This document shows positions 10,601 through 20,525 of a stretch of DNA of 64,000 bases, piece after piece. Each line of letters begins with the position of its first letter. The stretch's first letter is position 1. Under the pieces are notes generated by a model, which saw nothing but the letters and a program-made list of their open reading frames with translations, made no database searches and had not been told where the DNA came from. The position numbers and the translations under genes are program-made. This DNA is from Trichomonas tenax (taxonomy: Eukaryota > Parabasalia > Trichomonadida > Trichomonadidae): the NCBI GenBank assembly GCA_023091735.1, contig JALKBU010000092.1:23834-87833 (forward strand), read 5' to 3'.

Positions 10601-12994
10601 CATGAGATTCAGGAATTCGTTGGATGGTTCATAATAGACACTCCAGTTAAGAAGAATATGATTAGTAATGACATGGAAAATTTCCTCGTAGTACTTCACG
10701 TCATCCAGTTGTGGCAATATATTGCAAAACATGAAAACGTTGCTCTTGCAAACTCAGGTGTTGGGCATTTGAAATCAAGTCTTGAGATTGGGTCCTGAGG
10801 GAAGTTGAAACGTTTGAGGAAGCATTCAGAGAAGTTTTCGAATAATCTCAAGCGATGCTGCATAGGAAGTTGGAGGCTGATTTGAGAAACTAATTCTGGA
10901 AAACCTTCAACCAATGATTCAAATGAAGGCTCACATAAGTTACACATGATACCAACAATATCGGCATAATTCTTGAATGTAGTAATAATTTTGAGAATTA
11001 ATTCCTTATCATTGCACCCTTTCATCAATAACTAAAGCTCTTACAAGTGAAGTCGGTTCAACAAGTGAATTAAGGACAACTGGATATATCGTGCAAACTT
11101 CAGCGAAGAATGAAATAGAAGAATTTGATTTTGGATTGGCAGCAATTGTGAAATCATTGGATTCAAACTTGAGAATTGTTTCTGGGAAATGAATGACAAC
11201 TTCACGCGCAACTCCTGAAATAATATCAAGTTCATCAGCTGAGTAAGAAACCATTCCTTGGACAATTAAAATGGCAATTCTTATTACTGTTTCTGCTCCA
11301 CCTGTTGATTCAAAGATTTTAATCCAATCGGTCTTCAACTCCAAAGCTGGCATGAGGACTTGCGTTTCACTATCAATCGCTGGTACTTTACTGAGAACCT
11401 GGAAGATATACTTTCCTGACTTCTTTGTGAGAAGTTTAAACAAGTTTGAAGCGTTTTCATGGCTGATGAAATTTCACCAGATTCCTGAACTTTATGTAAT
11501 AAAGCGAGCGCAAATCCAACGTTGTCAGGATTTTCGATGCATTTCTGTATTATTTCGTTTGCATGACTTTGAGCAGAGATATAAGAGCCTAATTCACTTC
11601 CGGATTCAAATGATTTTTGGATAATTTCTTGGTCGCTCGTAATTTTATGAATTTCCTTGAGTACTTCGAGTCTAAGTTCGTTGAATTCGAGTGTCAATAA
11701 CTTTGTTTCTAATTTTGTGAGAGATTCGAGATTTAATTTTCCAATAATGCTGAGCATGTTTTGGAGATCATTCTTATTGGCTGATTCGATATACGGAGAT
11801 AGATTGACTTCAACAGAATCGTTGATATTCGAAATTACAGAAATTATTTCTGATAATGATAATTTTGGAATGCAAATATTGAATAATGACTTTAATTTAT
11901 CCGGATATATTGAGTGCAAAGCCAGTAGATCTTCTTTGTTAGATACATACTGTGATAAACGATTAAAATATTTTTCAACATTATCAAAATTGCATTTTCT
12001 GAGAGCATACACAAAAAAGTGGTAGTTAGTATCATTAATGGAATCTTGTGAAAAATTCCTTGCAAAGTTATCTCCAAGGCATGATGCCCAAGATTGAATT
12101 GCATTTTCTTGAACCGTTTTTGTCATAAAGTGTGTAATAATTTCATTACTGTAGTTCTGAATATATTGAGCGAGCTTTGAGAGCGATTGCTTGGGAGCAT
12201 TATCGATTATTTTAATCATTACTTTATTAACGAGATGTGTGTGAGTTAAATTATCGATAACCCAGTTGACATTATGATCTATATAATAATTGATTGATTC
12301 CGTAATGTAATTATTGATTTTTTGCTCTTCATTTGGATATATATATTTTGAGACAGATTATATAGATCAACTTGCTCATTTCCTATAAAGTTCGAAATAT
12401 TTTGGAATAAGGCAAAATCGAATGGAATTTTTGTCTGAATATGAGAAAATATATCAAGAAGATATGAAAGCTGGGATACTTGTGACATTTCGAGATTAGC
12501 GACGAATGCTTCGAAATCACAAAATACTTTATCCGGTTCAAACGTACTTATTAAAATATCAAATTTCGAAGAATCGTTTGATGATCTAAATAAGATAGAA
12601 CTTTGTATATCCATCACCACACAAATCGATTTCAGGAATTCATCATGGAAGTTTCCGAAGTGTTTCTGTAATATTTTAACTGAAATCACCAAAATCTGGA
12701 TAATCATCTGTAAATTCTCGGTGTTCGGCTTATGCAGACCTGTAGCGCGCAAAATGAATGAAGACAAATGCTTATCCAAGAAATCATCTAATAGGCAATT
12801 ATAATATATTTCGGAGGGATAGAATCCGACTCCAAAACGAAATTCATCAGCTCATTGATCTGATTATACGTTTGCTTGTTTACTATGTCTTTCTTACACG
12901 ATGAGCAAAACTGATCAAATAACTGAGCGATTGTCATTGGTGAATTTGATTTTATTTTAGCATGAACACAAATAATAGATATACGATTGCACAT
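7618..12994 (-). pseudogene. Large helical protein gene, broken by many frameshifts
   Basis: A chain of minus-strand open segments reads as one roughly 1,750-residue protein when followed across frame changes. The frame changes near 12,785, 12,340, 11,335-11,443, 11,009-11,028, 10,696-10,732, 8,834-8,909, about 8,030 and about 7,790, and a TAA at 8,583-8,585 interrupts one segment in frame. Reading ends at a TAG at 7,618-7,620, after SGNPTATAVIEIDHAILG. The product would be almost entirely alpha-helical and Leu/Ile/Asn-rich, like an alpha-solenoid scaffold. I see no catalytic motif; in particular no Cys box or His box of ubiquitin-specific proteases, whose large trichomonad members have similar helical flanks. 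The original function is therefore unknown. At least one break lies in a TATATATATA run, which fits slippage. All neighbours are intact, so decay is more likely than assembly error, but error is not excluded. Confidence 0.75.
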
Positions 12995-13180
12995 GGATAT
13001 GGTATATAAATAATTGTTAAAAGATCAAGTAAGTCGTAGCAATTTCGTGATCGCTACAAAAACTTCAGAAAATTGAACTAAAACTTAGTCAATAAATAGA
13101 AAAATACAATTAATTTTTAATAGAATAGTTTATAAAGACCGAAAGTTAATTTTAGAGATGAAATATTATGATCAAATATT

Positions 13181-13861
13181 TCATGCTTGCCAATCGAAGG
13201 AGTTGAAGTTAAAGTGATCGAAGTGATCAATGATCATTGTTGGCCTAGCATGGAGATCCTCAAGGAATGGTTCTGGTTTAATTGTCTGTCTCCACAAGAG
13301 AACAGCTGGCATACCGGCGGAGTTTGCAGCCCTAACACCAGAGGGGGCATCCTCGAATACGAGAACGTTCTCTGGTGGATAGTTGCAAATAGCGGCGGCT
13401 GCCTTCTGGAAAATCTCTGGATCTGGCTTAGCATTTGTAACTTCGTCACCGCAGAGGATGTAATCGAAGTACTTCTCTAAGTCCTTATGTTTTTCCATCT
13501 TATCATTATAACCGTGCCTCTGAGAACTTGTAGCGATAGCTGTCTTGAGTCCCATCTTCTTGATTATCTCGATGATTCTGACAATACCTGGGACTAACTC
13601 GCACTCTGGGAGCCACTTATCGAGGTATTGGTAACGAATCTTGACCATCTCTTCTGGGGTGAGGTTAAGCTTGAATTCGTTGATGATGAACCTGCAGACT
13701 TCAATATCTGTTCTGCCGTTTGTCTTGTTGACTAAGTGCTCTGGGTACTCCTGGCCAATGATCGTGGAGTTGACCTTCCTGTAGATCGGGATTGTGTCGA
13801 GGAGAACACCATCGCAGTCAAAAACTACTGCTTTGATAGGATGCGGCCACGCTTCGGACAT
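13181..13861 (-). CDS. HAD-superfamily phosphatase (GS1/pseudouridine-phosphatase-like)
   Basis: A 226-residue enzyme with all four HAD motifs: the nucleophile motif FDCDGVLLDT (Asp nucleophile and Asp +2), IATSS for motif II, the Lys of AKPDPEIF for motif III, and VFEDAPSGVRAA for motif IV. A helical cap lies between motifs I and II, as in the beta-phosphoglucomutase/GS1 group. These enzymes hydrolyse small phosphate esters. DAPSGVRAANSAGM is particularly like the GS1/PUDP (pseudouridine 5'-phosphatase) branch, but substrate specificity cannot be read from sequence. The protein is full length for the family. TCATTT lies just before the start. Confidence 0.85.
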   Translation of the reverse strand: MSEAWPHPIKAVVFDCDGVLLDTIPIYRKVNSTIIGQEYPEHLVNKTNGRTDIEVCRFIINEFKLNLTPEEMVKIRYQYLDKWLPECELVPGIVRIIEIIKKMGLKTAIATSSQRHGYNDKMEKHKDLEKYFDYILCGDEVTNAKPDPEIFQKAAAAICNYPPENVLVFEDAPSGVRAANSAGMPAVLLWRQTIKPEPFLEDLHARPTMIIDHFDHFNFNSFDWQA

Positions 13862-13871
13862 CTTTTATAAA

Positions 13872-13877
13872 AAATGA
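13872..13877 (-). promoter_or_regulatory. Initiator of the HAD phosphatase gene
   Basis: TCATTT on the minus strand matches the trichomonad initiator and lies 11-16 bases before the ATG. Confidence 0.55.
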
Positions 13878-14677
13878 AATCACTTTTCAATTCCCTCTCA
13901 ATGCTATTTGAATGGAAGTCCATCACTTACACAAAGCCTTCTATGTCTGATGAGATATATGAATGTTATAAAATAAAATTGAATGATCGCATTTGAGAGA
14001 ATAAATCTAAAAAATCAAAGGAAAAGTGGTCATTCAAGTTAACGAAAATCTCCTCATTTTTGCTCCAAATGGTCAACTTTACAGGTTTTGTTGTAAGGAG
14101 AAAAATGTTCAAAAAAGTTGGGATAAAAGCGTTTTAAACATAATAAGAATGGGCAAAAATGAACAATTGTATTTCTCAATTTTTTTTAGAAAAAAATTCA
14201 GTGAATCCACAAAATTTGATCTCTCTAAAATGATTTGGTTTATTGTATTTTATGGAACCGATCCGATATCAACCATTGCATGTGACCAATGATGATCTTT
14301 CTCTATATTTTATTTTTTTTTTTATTTTTGATTTGTTCATCACTTGTTTTGTAAGCTAATGGATTGGCATATTCATGGACTCGGTTAAAATAACGTATGC
14401 GAAATGTGTTCCTCCATATGAGATTGTTATGTTTGGTCAAAATATATTTGTTTCGTTGCGATCTTTTTGTTAAAACACATCTTTATTAAGAATTTATAAT
14501 ATTCATAACATATATTATTATTTCATTGATAGAAAATGATCTTATACCTTATATTGAATTAAAAAACTATATCTAATATACAAGAACGTAAATGTTGTGC
14601 GACATATTTGTTTTCTCTAAAAAGTAAATTTACAAAGAAACAATTATATATGAAACAAAAAATATAATGAATTGGGA
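13878..14677. other. Intergenic region
   Basis: An AT-rich spacer, with a long T run near 14,310-14,330. No gene is supported; an 88-codon open frame on the plus strand begins with GTG and has no recognisable domain. Confidence 0.5.
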
Positions 14678-15730
14678 TCAAACTTGTTCATTTTCATCAA
14701 CCAATTGAGGCTTTTGTACAGCATCATCTTCGTTCTCTGCTCTTTCACCCCATCTTAATGTTTCAAGAGCGTTAGTCCTGGCACGAGCTGAAACTACATT
14801 AAAGTGATTGAAATCCGTGCCAAATGACAAGAAATCACGAACCCAGTCAGTAATGAGCATATTGACGAGTCCTGCAAAGTATAAAAGCATCTTCTTCCAT
14901 GATTCTTCAGGTGTATTTGCGCCATCAAGCAGATCTGACGTTTCAGCGGCTTCTACTGTTTCCTTTGTATAAACTATGAGAACAACCATGAGCGGGAATG
15001 GAGAATCTCCACGAGCGATTTTGATGACACGATTGCTGAAAGCCTTAAATTTGGCAAGCATACCCAGTGGAAGAAGCAAGCCGAGCATACCAGAACCACG
15101 AAGGTCCTTGACTGGATCTGTTGACTGGAAGCCAACATCTTCCCAGTGTGGACCAATACGAAGTGGAGGCGTCGATATACCGGTGAGCGCGACGTGTAGG
15201 CTTGTCAGTATTCTGTGATGAGTTAAGTCTCCTTCGTTGAACTCAAGTTTGCATATTTTGAATGCCTGACCAAAGGCTTTAAGTGCTCCTTGTGACGGCT
15301 TCTTGGGAATACAGAAACATGTTTTAGAGGAGAATTTGATTTCAGGAACAGGGTTTTTCAGATTTTCTGATTGCTCACATAAATATATCGATGCATCGTA
15401 GTATGTAATTGTCGAAGAACGATCAATTGTCGTACCTCCTACACCATGCTCTGTTGGTAGATCTTGTTTTAGCTGGTTTTGCTGACTTTCGACTTGATTC
15501 CACCGATTCTTTGCCTCTGCGATTTCTTTTGGAACTTCTTTGTGGTCGGAGGAGTCAGAGTCGCTCTGGAAGCTGTCGTCTTCCTCTTTCTTTGGCTCTG
15601 GCTTCTGCTGTGAATGTAAATTATTTCTATATTCAGCGTTATCTTCGAGATGAACTGAGGGTCGATTCACCGGAAGAGGAGCAAACCTGACTTTCTTCTT
15701 TGCTTGTATCTGCTGATCAGGCTCACTCAT
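14678..15730 (-). CDS. ELMO-domain protein
   Basis: A 350-residue protein. The first 100 or so residues are charged and disordered (basic KKKVRFAPLP, then acidic Ser/Asp stretches). The rest fits the ELMO/CED-12 domain: HWEDVGFQSTDPVKDLRGSG is the family signature (W..(I/V)GFQ..DP..D.RG.G), followed by MLGLLLPLGMLAKF, and the helical remainder to about residue 320. ELMO-domain proteins act with Rac/Arf-type small GTPases: ELMOD proteins are Arf GAPs, and ELMO1-3 work with DOCK exchange factors. The short form seen here is closer in size to ELMOD. The Arg needed for GAP activity in ELMOD proteins cannot be assigned with certainty. The C-terminal tail is acidic. Confidence 0.85.
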   Translation of the reverse strand: MSEPDQQIQAKKKVRFAPLPVNRPSVHLEDNAEYRNNLHSQQKPEPKKEEDDSFQSDSDSSDHKEVPKEIAEAKNRWNQVESQQNQLKQDLPTEHGVGGTTIDRSSTITYYDASIYLCEQSENLKNPVPEIKFSSKTCFCIPKKPSQGALKAFGQAFKICKLEFNEGDLTHHRILTSLHVALTGISTPPLRIGPHWEDVGFQSTDPVKDLRGSGMLGLLLPLGMLAKFKAFSNRVIKIARGDSPFPLMVVLIVYTKETVEAAETSDLLDGANTPEESWKKMLLYFAGLVNMLITDWVRDFLSFGTDFNHFNVVSARARTNALETLRWGERAENEDDAVQKPQLVDENEQV

Positions 15731-17034
15731 AATTCTTCAAAAAGTTAGACTCAATAAAAAGTAGAAATTACTTTTATACAATAAGAAATCTTTAAATTCG
15801 ACATTTAGGTTCTCTTCGATGCAGTATCTGATTTTAGATTATCAGAAGGCCCCAATGCATTGTGAAAAAATATTCAAGAATTAAAAATTGAATTTTCAGA
15901 AGAAATTTAAGTCAATATCGATCCGCTACACGAAGATATAATCTCAGATCACTGAATTATCCGCCCTTTACTCGCCATACGTTTGTTTTATTGATCAAAC
16001 CGATTTGGAGTTAAGGGTGCACACCAGACGATAAGAGGTCCTCTCAATTCATTAACCTTATCATAAAAAGCTATCATCTGAAGGGTTTTGTTCGAGAAAA
16101 TGATGAAGATTTTGCAAAAAAATCAATGTGGTGCCATTTTTTTCTTTTCTTGATGAGCACCTGATCTACCAAGTTCGAAGTTGAAAATATCCGATTCGCA
16201 ACATTATTTTTTAAATCTCCGTGCAAAATGATGATTTTGAAACTAAATTTTATATCCATACTAACCAAAACTCTATTTACAGCTTTCTACTCGCGTTTTG
16301 TGAGTATTTGTCGTTATTACTGACAATATATTTTCAGCAGGTTTTGACCAAAGCAAGATTGTATAATTATTCCATTGCTAGATCATTTTTGATACCAATC
16401 CAATAAGTAATTACCGTTCTCTACAGCAAAAATTAACTTTTTAACATCATCAAAAATATTTTTATATTTTCTGATCAAATGTGCAGCCTTAATATGCTAA
16501 GGCTTTCCTATGTGTAATTTGAATAGTAATATATGTGATGCAGAAGAAATTAATTTTGAGCAAAAATAAAACAATTATTTTTACCAAAATGCGCACTGCA
16601 TGTGTTGTATGGCTTGCGTTAATTGTATACCTATCTATATTTTTCATGATGGATCAGCATTTGTATGTTTCGAAAAAGAAAATAGTCAATTATTTAATAA
16701 AGTTATATGTTTGCAATATTTCCATGAATTTCTTCATGATATATATTTGTCTCGCAAAGCCTAAATGAATCAGAATTCAATAATAAAATTGGCTTTTCTA
16801 TTTTATTCCACATTTCTCTAAGCTTCCTGCAAAAAGTAAACTTTCATCTCATAAGGTTATATTTTTGAAAAGTTTACATCAAATGCAAGTCGGGCCTTAA
16901 TAGTTTATTTTGGTATATTCCCATGACAAAAGTTTATTTTTTTGGAACTCTGATTTGAGATATATGAAGTAATACATAAAAATAAACTTTTACATACATA
17001 CATACATAAACAAACAAACAATTATAAAATAGCA
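15731..17034. other. AT-rich intergenic region with tetranucleotide repeats
   Basis: There is no credible gene in about 1.3 kb. A 60-codon hydrophobic open frame from an ATG at 16,589 has no family resemblance. At 16,990-17,022 a (TACA)n run passes directly into an (AAAC)n run, just downstream of the cullin stop codon. Confidence 0.5.
16990..17022. repeat. Tetranucleotide microsatellite (TACA)n-(AAAC)n
   Basis: About four TACA units are followed by about three AAAC units. The repeat lies in the 3' flank of the cullin gene and could be polymorphic. Confidence 0.7.
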
Positions 17035-19107
17035 TTATGCTACATAGTGAAGGATATTTTCATCATTCTTGTCGACACTTAGATAACTGTCCATTGTCAA
17101 TGTCTTGATGGCTCTGTCCATTTCGTCATCCCACGTTTCGAAAAGCTTCTCTGTTAGCTTGATAATGCCTTTCTTGAGAGCATCTCGAGATAGCTTTTTC
17201 TCGTTTTTCATAATCTTGACTATCGCTGCCTTGACGCCATCGAAATGCTCGACCGGTTTTTCTTCCTTCTTTGACTTCTTTTGTTTCTGCCTTGTTATGG
17301 ATTCAAAAACATTAAGACGTTTTCCTGCCATTGGTAACTTTGATATAGCGTAGCCACCAGGAACTTTTGCCAAAATCTTTGCTTTCGTTAGAGGGCCGAC
17401 TGCCGATTTGATTTGTTCTTTTGTAGCGCCGAGCTCAGCAAGTTGGAGGATTCCAGACTCAACCATTTGGAGTATATTATATTGTAGGACTGACATGATG
17501 ATTGTCTTTTCCTCATTTTCATACGTTGCTTTGACTGTGACAGTCGAATACAGTCCTGAAATTCTTATCTTTTGGTAACTCTTTTTGATTTTCTCTGCAG
17601 AAAAAATGATCTCTCTTTCTATTTCTGCAGGAATTTTGATCTTGTCATCAGGTATAATATTAGTCCATAATGGCTTACACACAAGCATGAGATTGTCAAC
17701 ACACTTGTAATCATTTAGAATCAAATTGGTTTCTCTCAATGCATCTCTTCCCAAAACAGGCTTTAGATCTTCAACAAGTTTTCTTTCTAATGACAAATCA
17801 CTGCTTCTCTTCTGAAGAAGTCTTTTCATCAATGCTTTATTGATTTCATCGTATACATCATCTGGATTGGAGTACAGAGGTACCAGATTAGCAAGCGGCT
17901 GTAGATTCACTGTCATTTCAATATGTGCGAAAAACACAAAAGCAAGAGATGAAGGAAAATTGGTTGAAGATCTGTTGATGTATGTTCCAACATATTTCCT
18001 CACTGGAAGAGAGTTCGGAATTATAGAAGAAAAATATCTTAAAAACTCGGATAATGAGAAGAAATCAATGGGAGGCTGAACTGATTCCATATATTCTACA
18101 ACCTTCTTTGAATACACTGTTGATGCTGATGGACATAAGAAAGAATTAAGTTTTGGAAGCAATTTATCATCACGACTCTTGAGTAATGGCTCCAAAAAAT
18201 CATCGAGATGATTCACGAGCATCAATTCTTGAAGCGTTTGCATTGGGAATATCTCTGAAAGCCTTGTGATATCATCCATCAAGAATTTGAGTTTTTCACT
18301 GGGATTCTTATCTTTGTGCTCTGAAATATATATCATATTGAATAACTCTGCCACAGATTGAATGTAATCCAAACCGAGATCCTTGAACATAGTATATAGC
18401 TGCTGAACAACAGCTTTTGATTCTGTGCTGTTATTTTTCACAAGATTCTGGAAGAGATTTTTGATTTCTTTTGAAATATTACCTAAAACACGCTTATGAA
18501 CGTGATCGAGCCACAAACTGCGTCCTATTTGGAGACACCTATTTGTGTGCTTGTTCATTTCTTTCTGGAATTTCCATGCTGGCATCATATTTCTCGAATC
18601 TTGTAAATTTTTCAAGCCGAGGAATTTCATGAAGCTTTGAACTTTAGTGATGCTTCTATTGAATTTGGTATAGTGCTCAATCAAATCTTCAATAGTATAA
18701 ATTTGAATCAAATCTAAATCATCTCGAATTTGGTCTTTGAGATGTTCAAAGATTCTCATTATTGTATTGTTATCCTCTATTTCATGTGCTGCCGTAAAAA
18801 CTTGTACAAATGATGATTTTCCTTGTTCATTCTTCAAAATATTATTGATTGCATTGACAACGATAATGTCAGCCTTTGGCGGAGGTACTTTAGGTGTCGA
18901 TTTTACTCGCGAAATTCGAATTGATGAATCACCTGGAGTTTTTGGCGGTGAAATTGGGTATTTCGGCTTAGGAACAGAAGAAGTGGATGCAAGGTACTTC
19001 TTCACGCTCGGCAGTGTATTCGATGACGGCATTTTCTTTATCGACTGCCGCTGAGGTGGGACTCCTCGCCGCATAAAAATCTTTGAATTATTTGAATAAA
19101 AAATCAT
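17035..19107 (-). CDS. Cullin
   Basis: A 690-residue cullin, the scaffold of a cullin-RING ubiquitin ligase. The C-terminus carries the neddylation region: VKAAIVKIMKNEKKLSRDAL, where the Lys of IVKIMK matches the NEDD8-modified Lys of canonical IVRIMK, then a winged helix that ends in ILHYVA, close to the canonical YNYVA/YLA. The middle has the cullin-homology beta-sheet region (SGLYSTVTVKATYENEEKTI) and the N-terminal half is helical, as expected for cullin repeats. The first 80 residues are a basic Pro/Ser-rich extension not present in ordinary cullins. Starts at M1 (19107) or M12 are both possible. The extension and divergence prevent assignment to CUL1, CUL3 or CUL4. Confidence 0.85.
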   Translation of the reverse strand: MIFYSNNSKIFMRRGVPPQRQSIKKMPSSNTLPSVKKYLASTSSVPKPKYPISPPKTPGDSSIRISRVKSTPKVPPPKADIIVVNAINNILKNEQGKSSFVQVFTAAHEIEDNNTIMRIFEHLKDQIRDDLDLIQIYTIEDLIEHYTKFNRSITKVQSFMKFLGLKNLQDSRNMMPAWKFQKEMNKHTNRCLQIGRSLWLDHVHKRVLGNISKEIKNLFQNLVKNNSTESKAVVQQLYTMFKDLGLDYIQSVAELFNMIYISEHKDKNPSEKLKFLMDDITRLSEIFPMQTLQELMLVNHLDDFLEPLLKSRDDKLLPKLNSFLCPSASTVYSKKVVEYMESVQPPIDFFSLSEFLRYFSSIIPNSLPVRKYVGTYINRSSTNFPSSLAFVFFAHIEMTVNLQPLANLVPLYSNPDDVYDEINKALMKRLLQKRSSDLSLERKLVEDLKPVLGRDALRETNLILNDYKCVDNLMLVCKPLWTNIIPDDKIKIPAEIEREIIFSAEKIKKSYQKIRISGLYSTVTVKATYENEEKTIIMSVLQYNILQMVESGILQLAELGATKEQIKSAVGPLTKAKILAKVPGGYAISKLPMAGKRLNVFESITRQKQKKSKKEEKPVEHFDGVKAAIVKIMKNEKKLSRDALKKGIIKLTEKLFETWDDEMDRAIKTLTMDSYLSVDKNDENILHYVA

Positions 19108-19327
19108 TTTTACTTCTCATATTGCAAATATAGATCATACACAATTTAAAACTCAATTTTTATTCAAAAAATTTCCATAAACTCCTTTCTTTCATTCCAA
19201 ATCACATTCAAACATCTCAAATATTCAATAAACACAGGCATAACTATCATAATATCGTGGAAATCAAAGAGGAAATGTCATTTTTCTAATAAATAATGGT
19301 TTTTTAATAAACATTAAGATAAACTAA

Positions 19328-20074
19328 TTAAAAATCGCGTGGATTTGGTGGAGCATTCTCTGAAACACGAGATTTTTGCTGAGATTGTGTATTCTGAACA
19401 GTCTTTCCGTATGAGCGTGACTGATAAACAACGCTACGTGCATGGACTTCGAAATATTCTTCGTTTGGATTTCCATTGACTCTGTAGAGAGTATTATGAA
19501 GAGCTGCTAATAAATGGGCGAGTTCTGGATTTGTTGTACGTGCTGATCTTGAAATATTTTCAATCTCAGCTCTAACTTCTTGCCTAACTTTCTCTGTTGA
19601 CCCATCTTCAATATTACTTGAAGACTGGTTATCTTCTGAGAATTTGATGAGCTTTATCTGTAAATCACGTTTCCTTTGCTGTAAATCTTTCATAGAATTT
19701 AATTTTGGAATGATTTCGTTGGTATTTGTTAAATTCAACTGCATTTTGATTGTATCCTCGAAAGTGACCATACCATCCTGTAATGCTTTCTTGCTGTCTT
19801 CGTTTTTCTTTGACTGATTTTTAAGTATTTCATATTCTTCGTTTAATTTCTCTGCTTCTTTGGACAGTTGAAGCACTTTAACTGCCTTATCGCCTGTCAT
19901 GCCTTCCAATATGCCGTATTCTTGGTCAGCTAGTTTTTGTTTAAGTTCTCTTGCTTCGGCGAGCTTTCTTGTCAAGACATCGAAATCCTTTTTACCTGTG
20001 TCTCTTATGAGGTCCCTCCTGGCCCTCTTTTTCATAATTTTCTCAATCAGTTGCTTCTTCTCTTCGTCAGACAT
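19328..20074 (-). CDS. Coiled-coil protein of unknown function
   Basis: A 248-residue, highly charged helical protein. Residues 1-140 have heptad-like patterning (for example the segments around KLAEARELKQKLADQEYG and LSKEAEKLNEEYEILKNQ). The C-terminal 40 residues are Gln/Ser/Asn-rich and disordered. No domain is recognised. The gene has a good initiator and a normal ATG, so it is likely real. Proteins of this type in trichomonads are often cytoskeletal, but nothing here proves it. Confidence 0.75.
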   Translation of the reverse strand: MSDEEKKQLIEKIMKKRARRDLIRDTGKKDFDVLTRKLAEARELKQKLADQEYGILEGMTGDKAVKVLQLSKEAEKLNEEYEILKNQSKKNEDSKKALQDGMVTFEDTIKMQLNLTNTNEIIPKLNSMKDLQQRKRDLQIKLIKFSEDNQSSSNIEDGSTEKVRQEVRAEIENISRSARTTNPELAHLLAALHNTLYRVNGNPNEEYFEVHARSVVYQSRSYGKTVQNTQSQQKSRVSENAPPNPRDF

Positions 20075-20091
20075 TTTTAAACGGCCTCAAA

Positions 20092-20097
20092 AAGTGA
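20092..20097 (-). promoter_or_regulatory. Initiator of the coiled-coil gene
   Basis: TCACTT on the minus strand, within TCACTTTTTGAGG, lies 18-23 bases before the ATG. Confidence 0.6.
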
Positions 20098-20525
20098 GAA
20101 ATTCCATAGATTTGACAACTACTCTCTGCTACCATGTATTGCTTCTGCAGAATTCATTGCATTCGAAATTTCTGCGATATAGCACATTTTTTAAAATTTG
20201 ATAAACTTATTTTGCTTATTTATATAGATAAAACTTGAGAATATGATTGACTATTACTGTGCATAATGATTCACTGTTGTTTTAGCTTGTTTATTCATAT
20301 TTTTATCTGATTCAAAATATATTTCCTGTTGAGACTTGGCTATATGGCATTTTAATGGATGTGTCATATAGGTGATATATCAAAAAGCTTTAGATTTTGG
20401 CATATTTTTTGAAAATTAAATACTGAACAATGATACCGATTTTGCTGGAAAATAAACTCTATACGAAGAGTTATATCCGAATTCCAGTTTATAAGAGAAG
20501 AAAATAATAGATGTAAAAAGTGACA
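20098..20525. other. Divergent intergenic region
   Basis: About 430 AT-rich bases separate the coiled-coil gene (minus) from the SCYL2-like gene (plus). There is no gene and no clear initiator next to the plus-strand start; AAAAAGTGACA directly precedes that ATG. Confidence 0.5.

Noticed and set aside
7618..12994. Ubiquitin-specific protease
   Set aside because: Helical flanks resemble large trichomonad USPs, but neither the Cys box nor the His box is present.
16535..16768. Small hydrophobic protein gene
   Set aside because: Short AT-rich frame with no initiator, no family resemblance and a biased composition expected by chance in such DNA.
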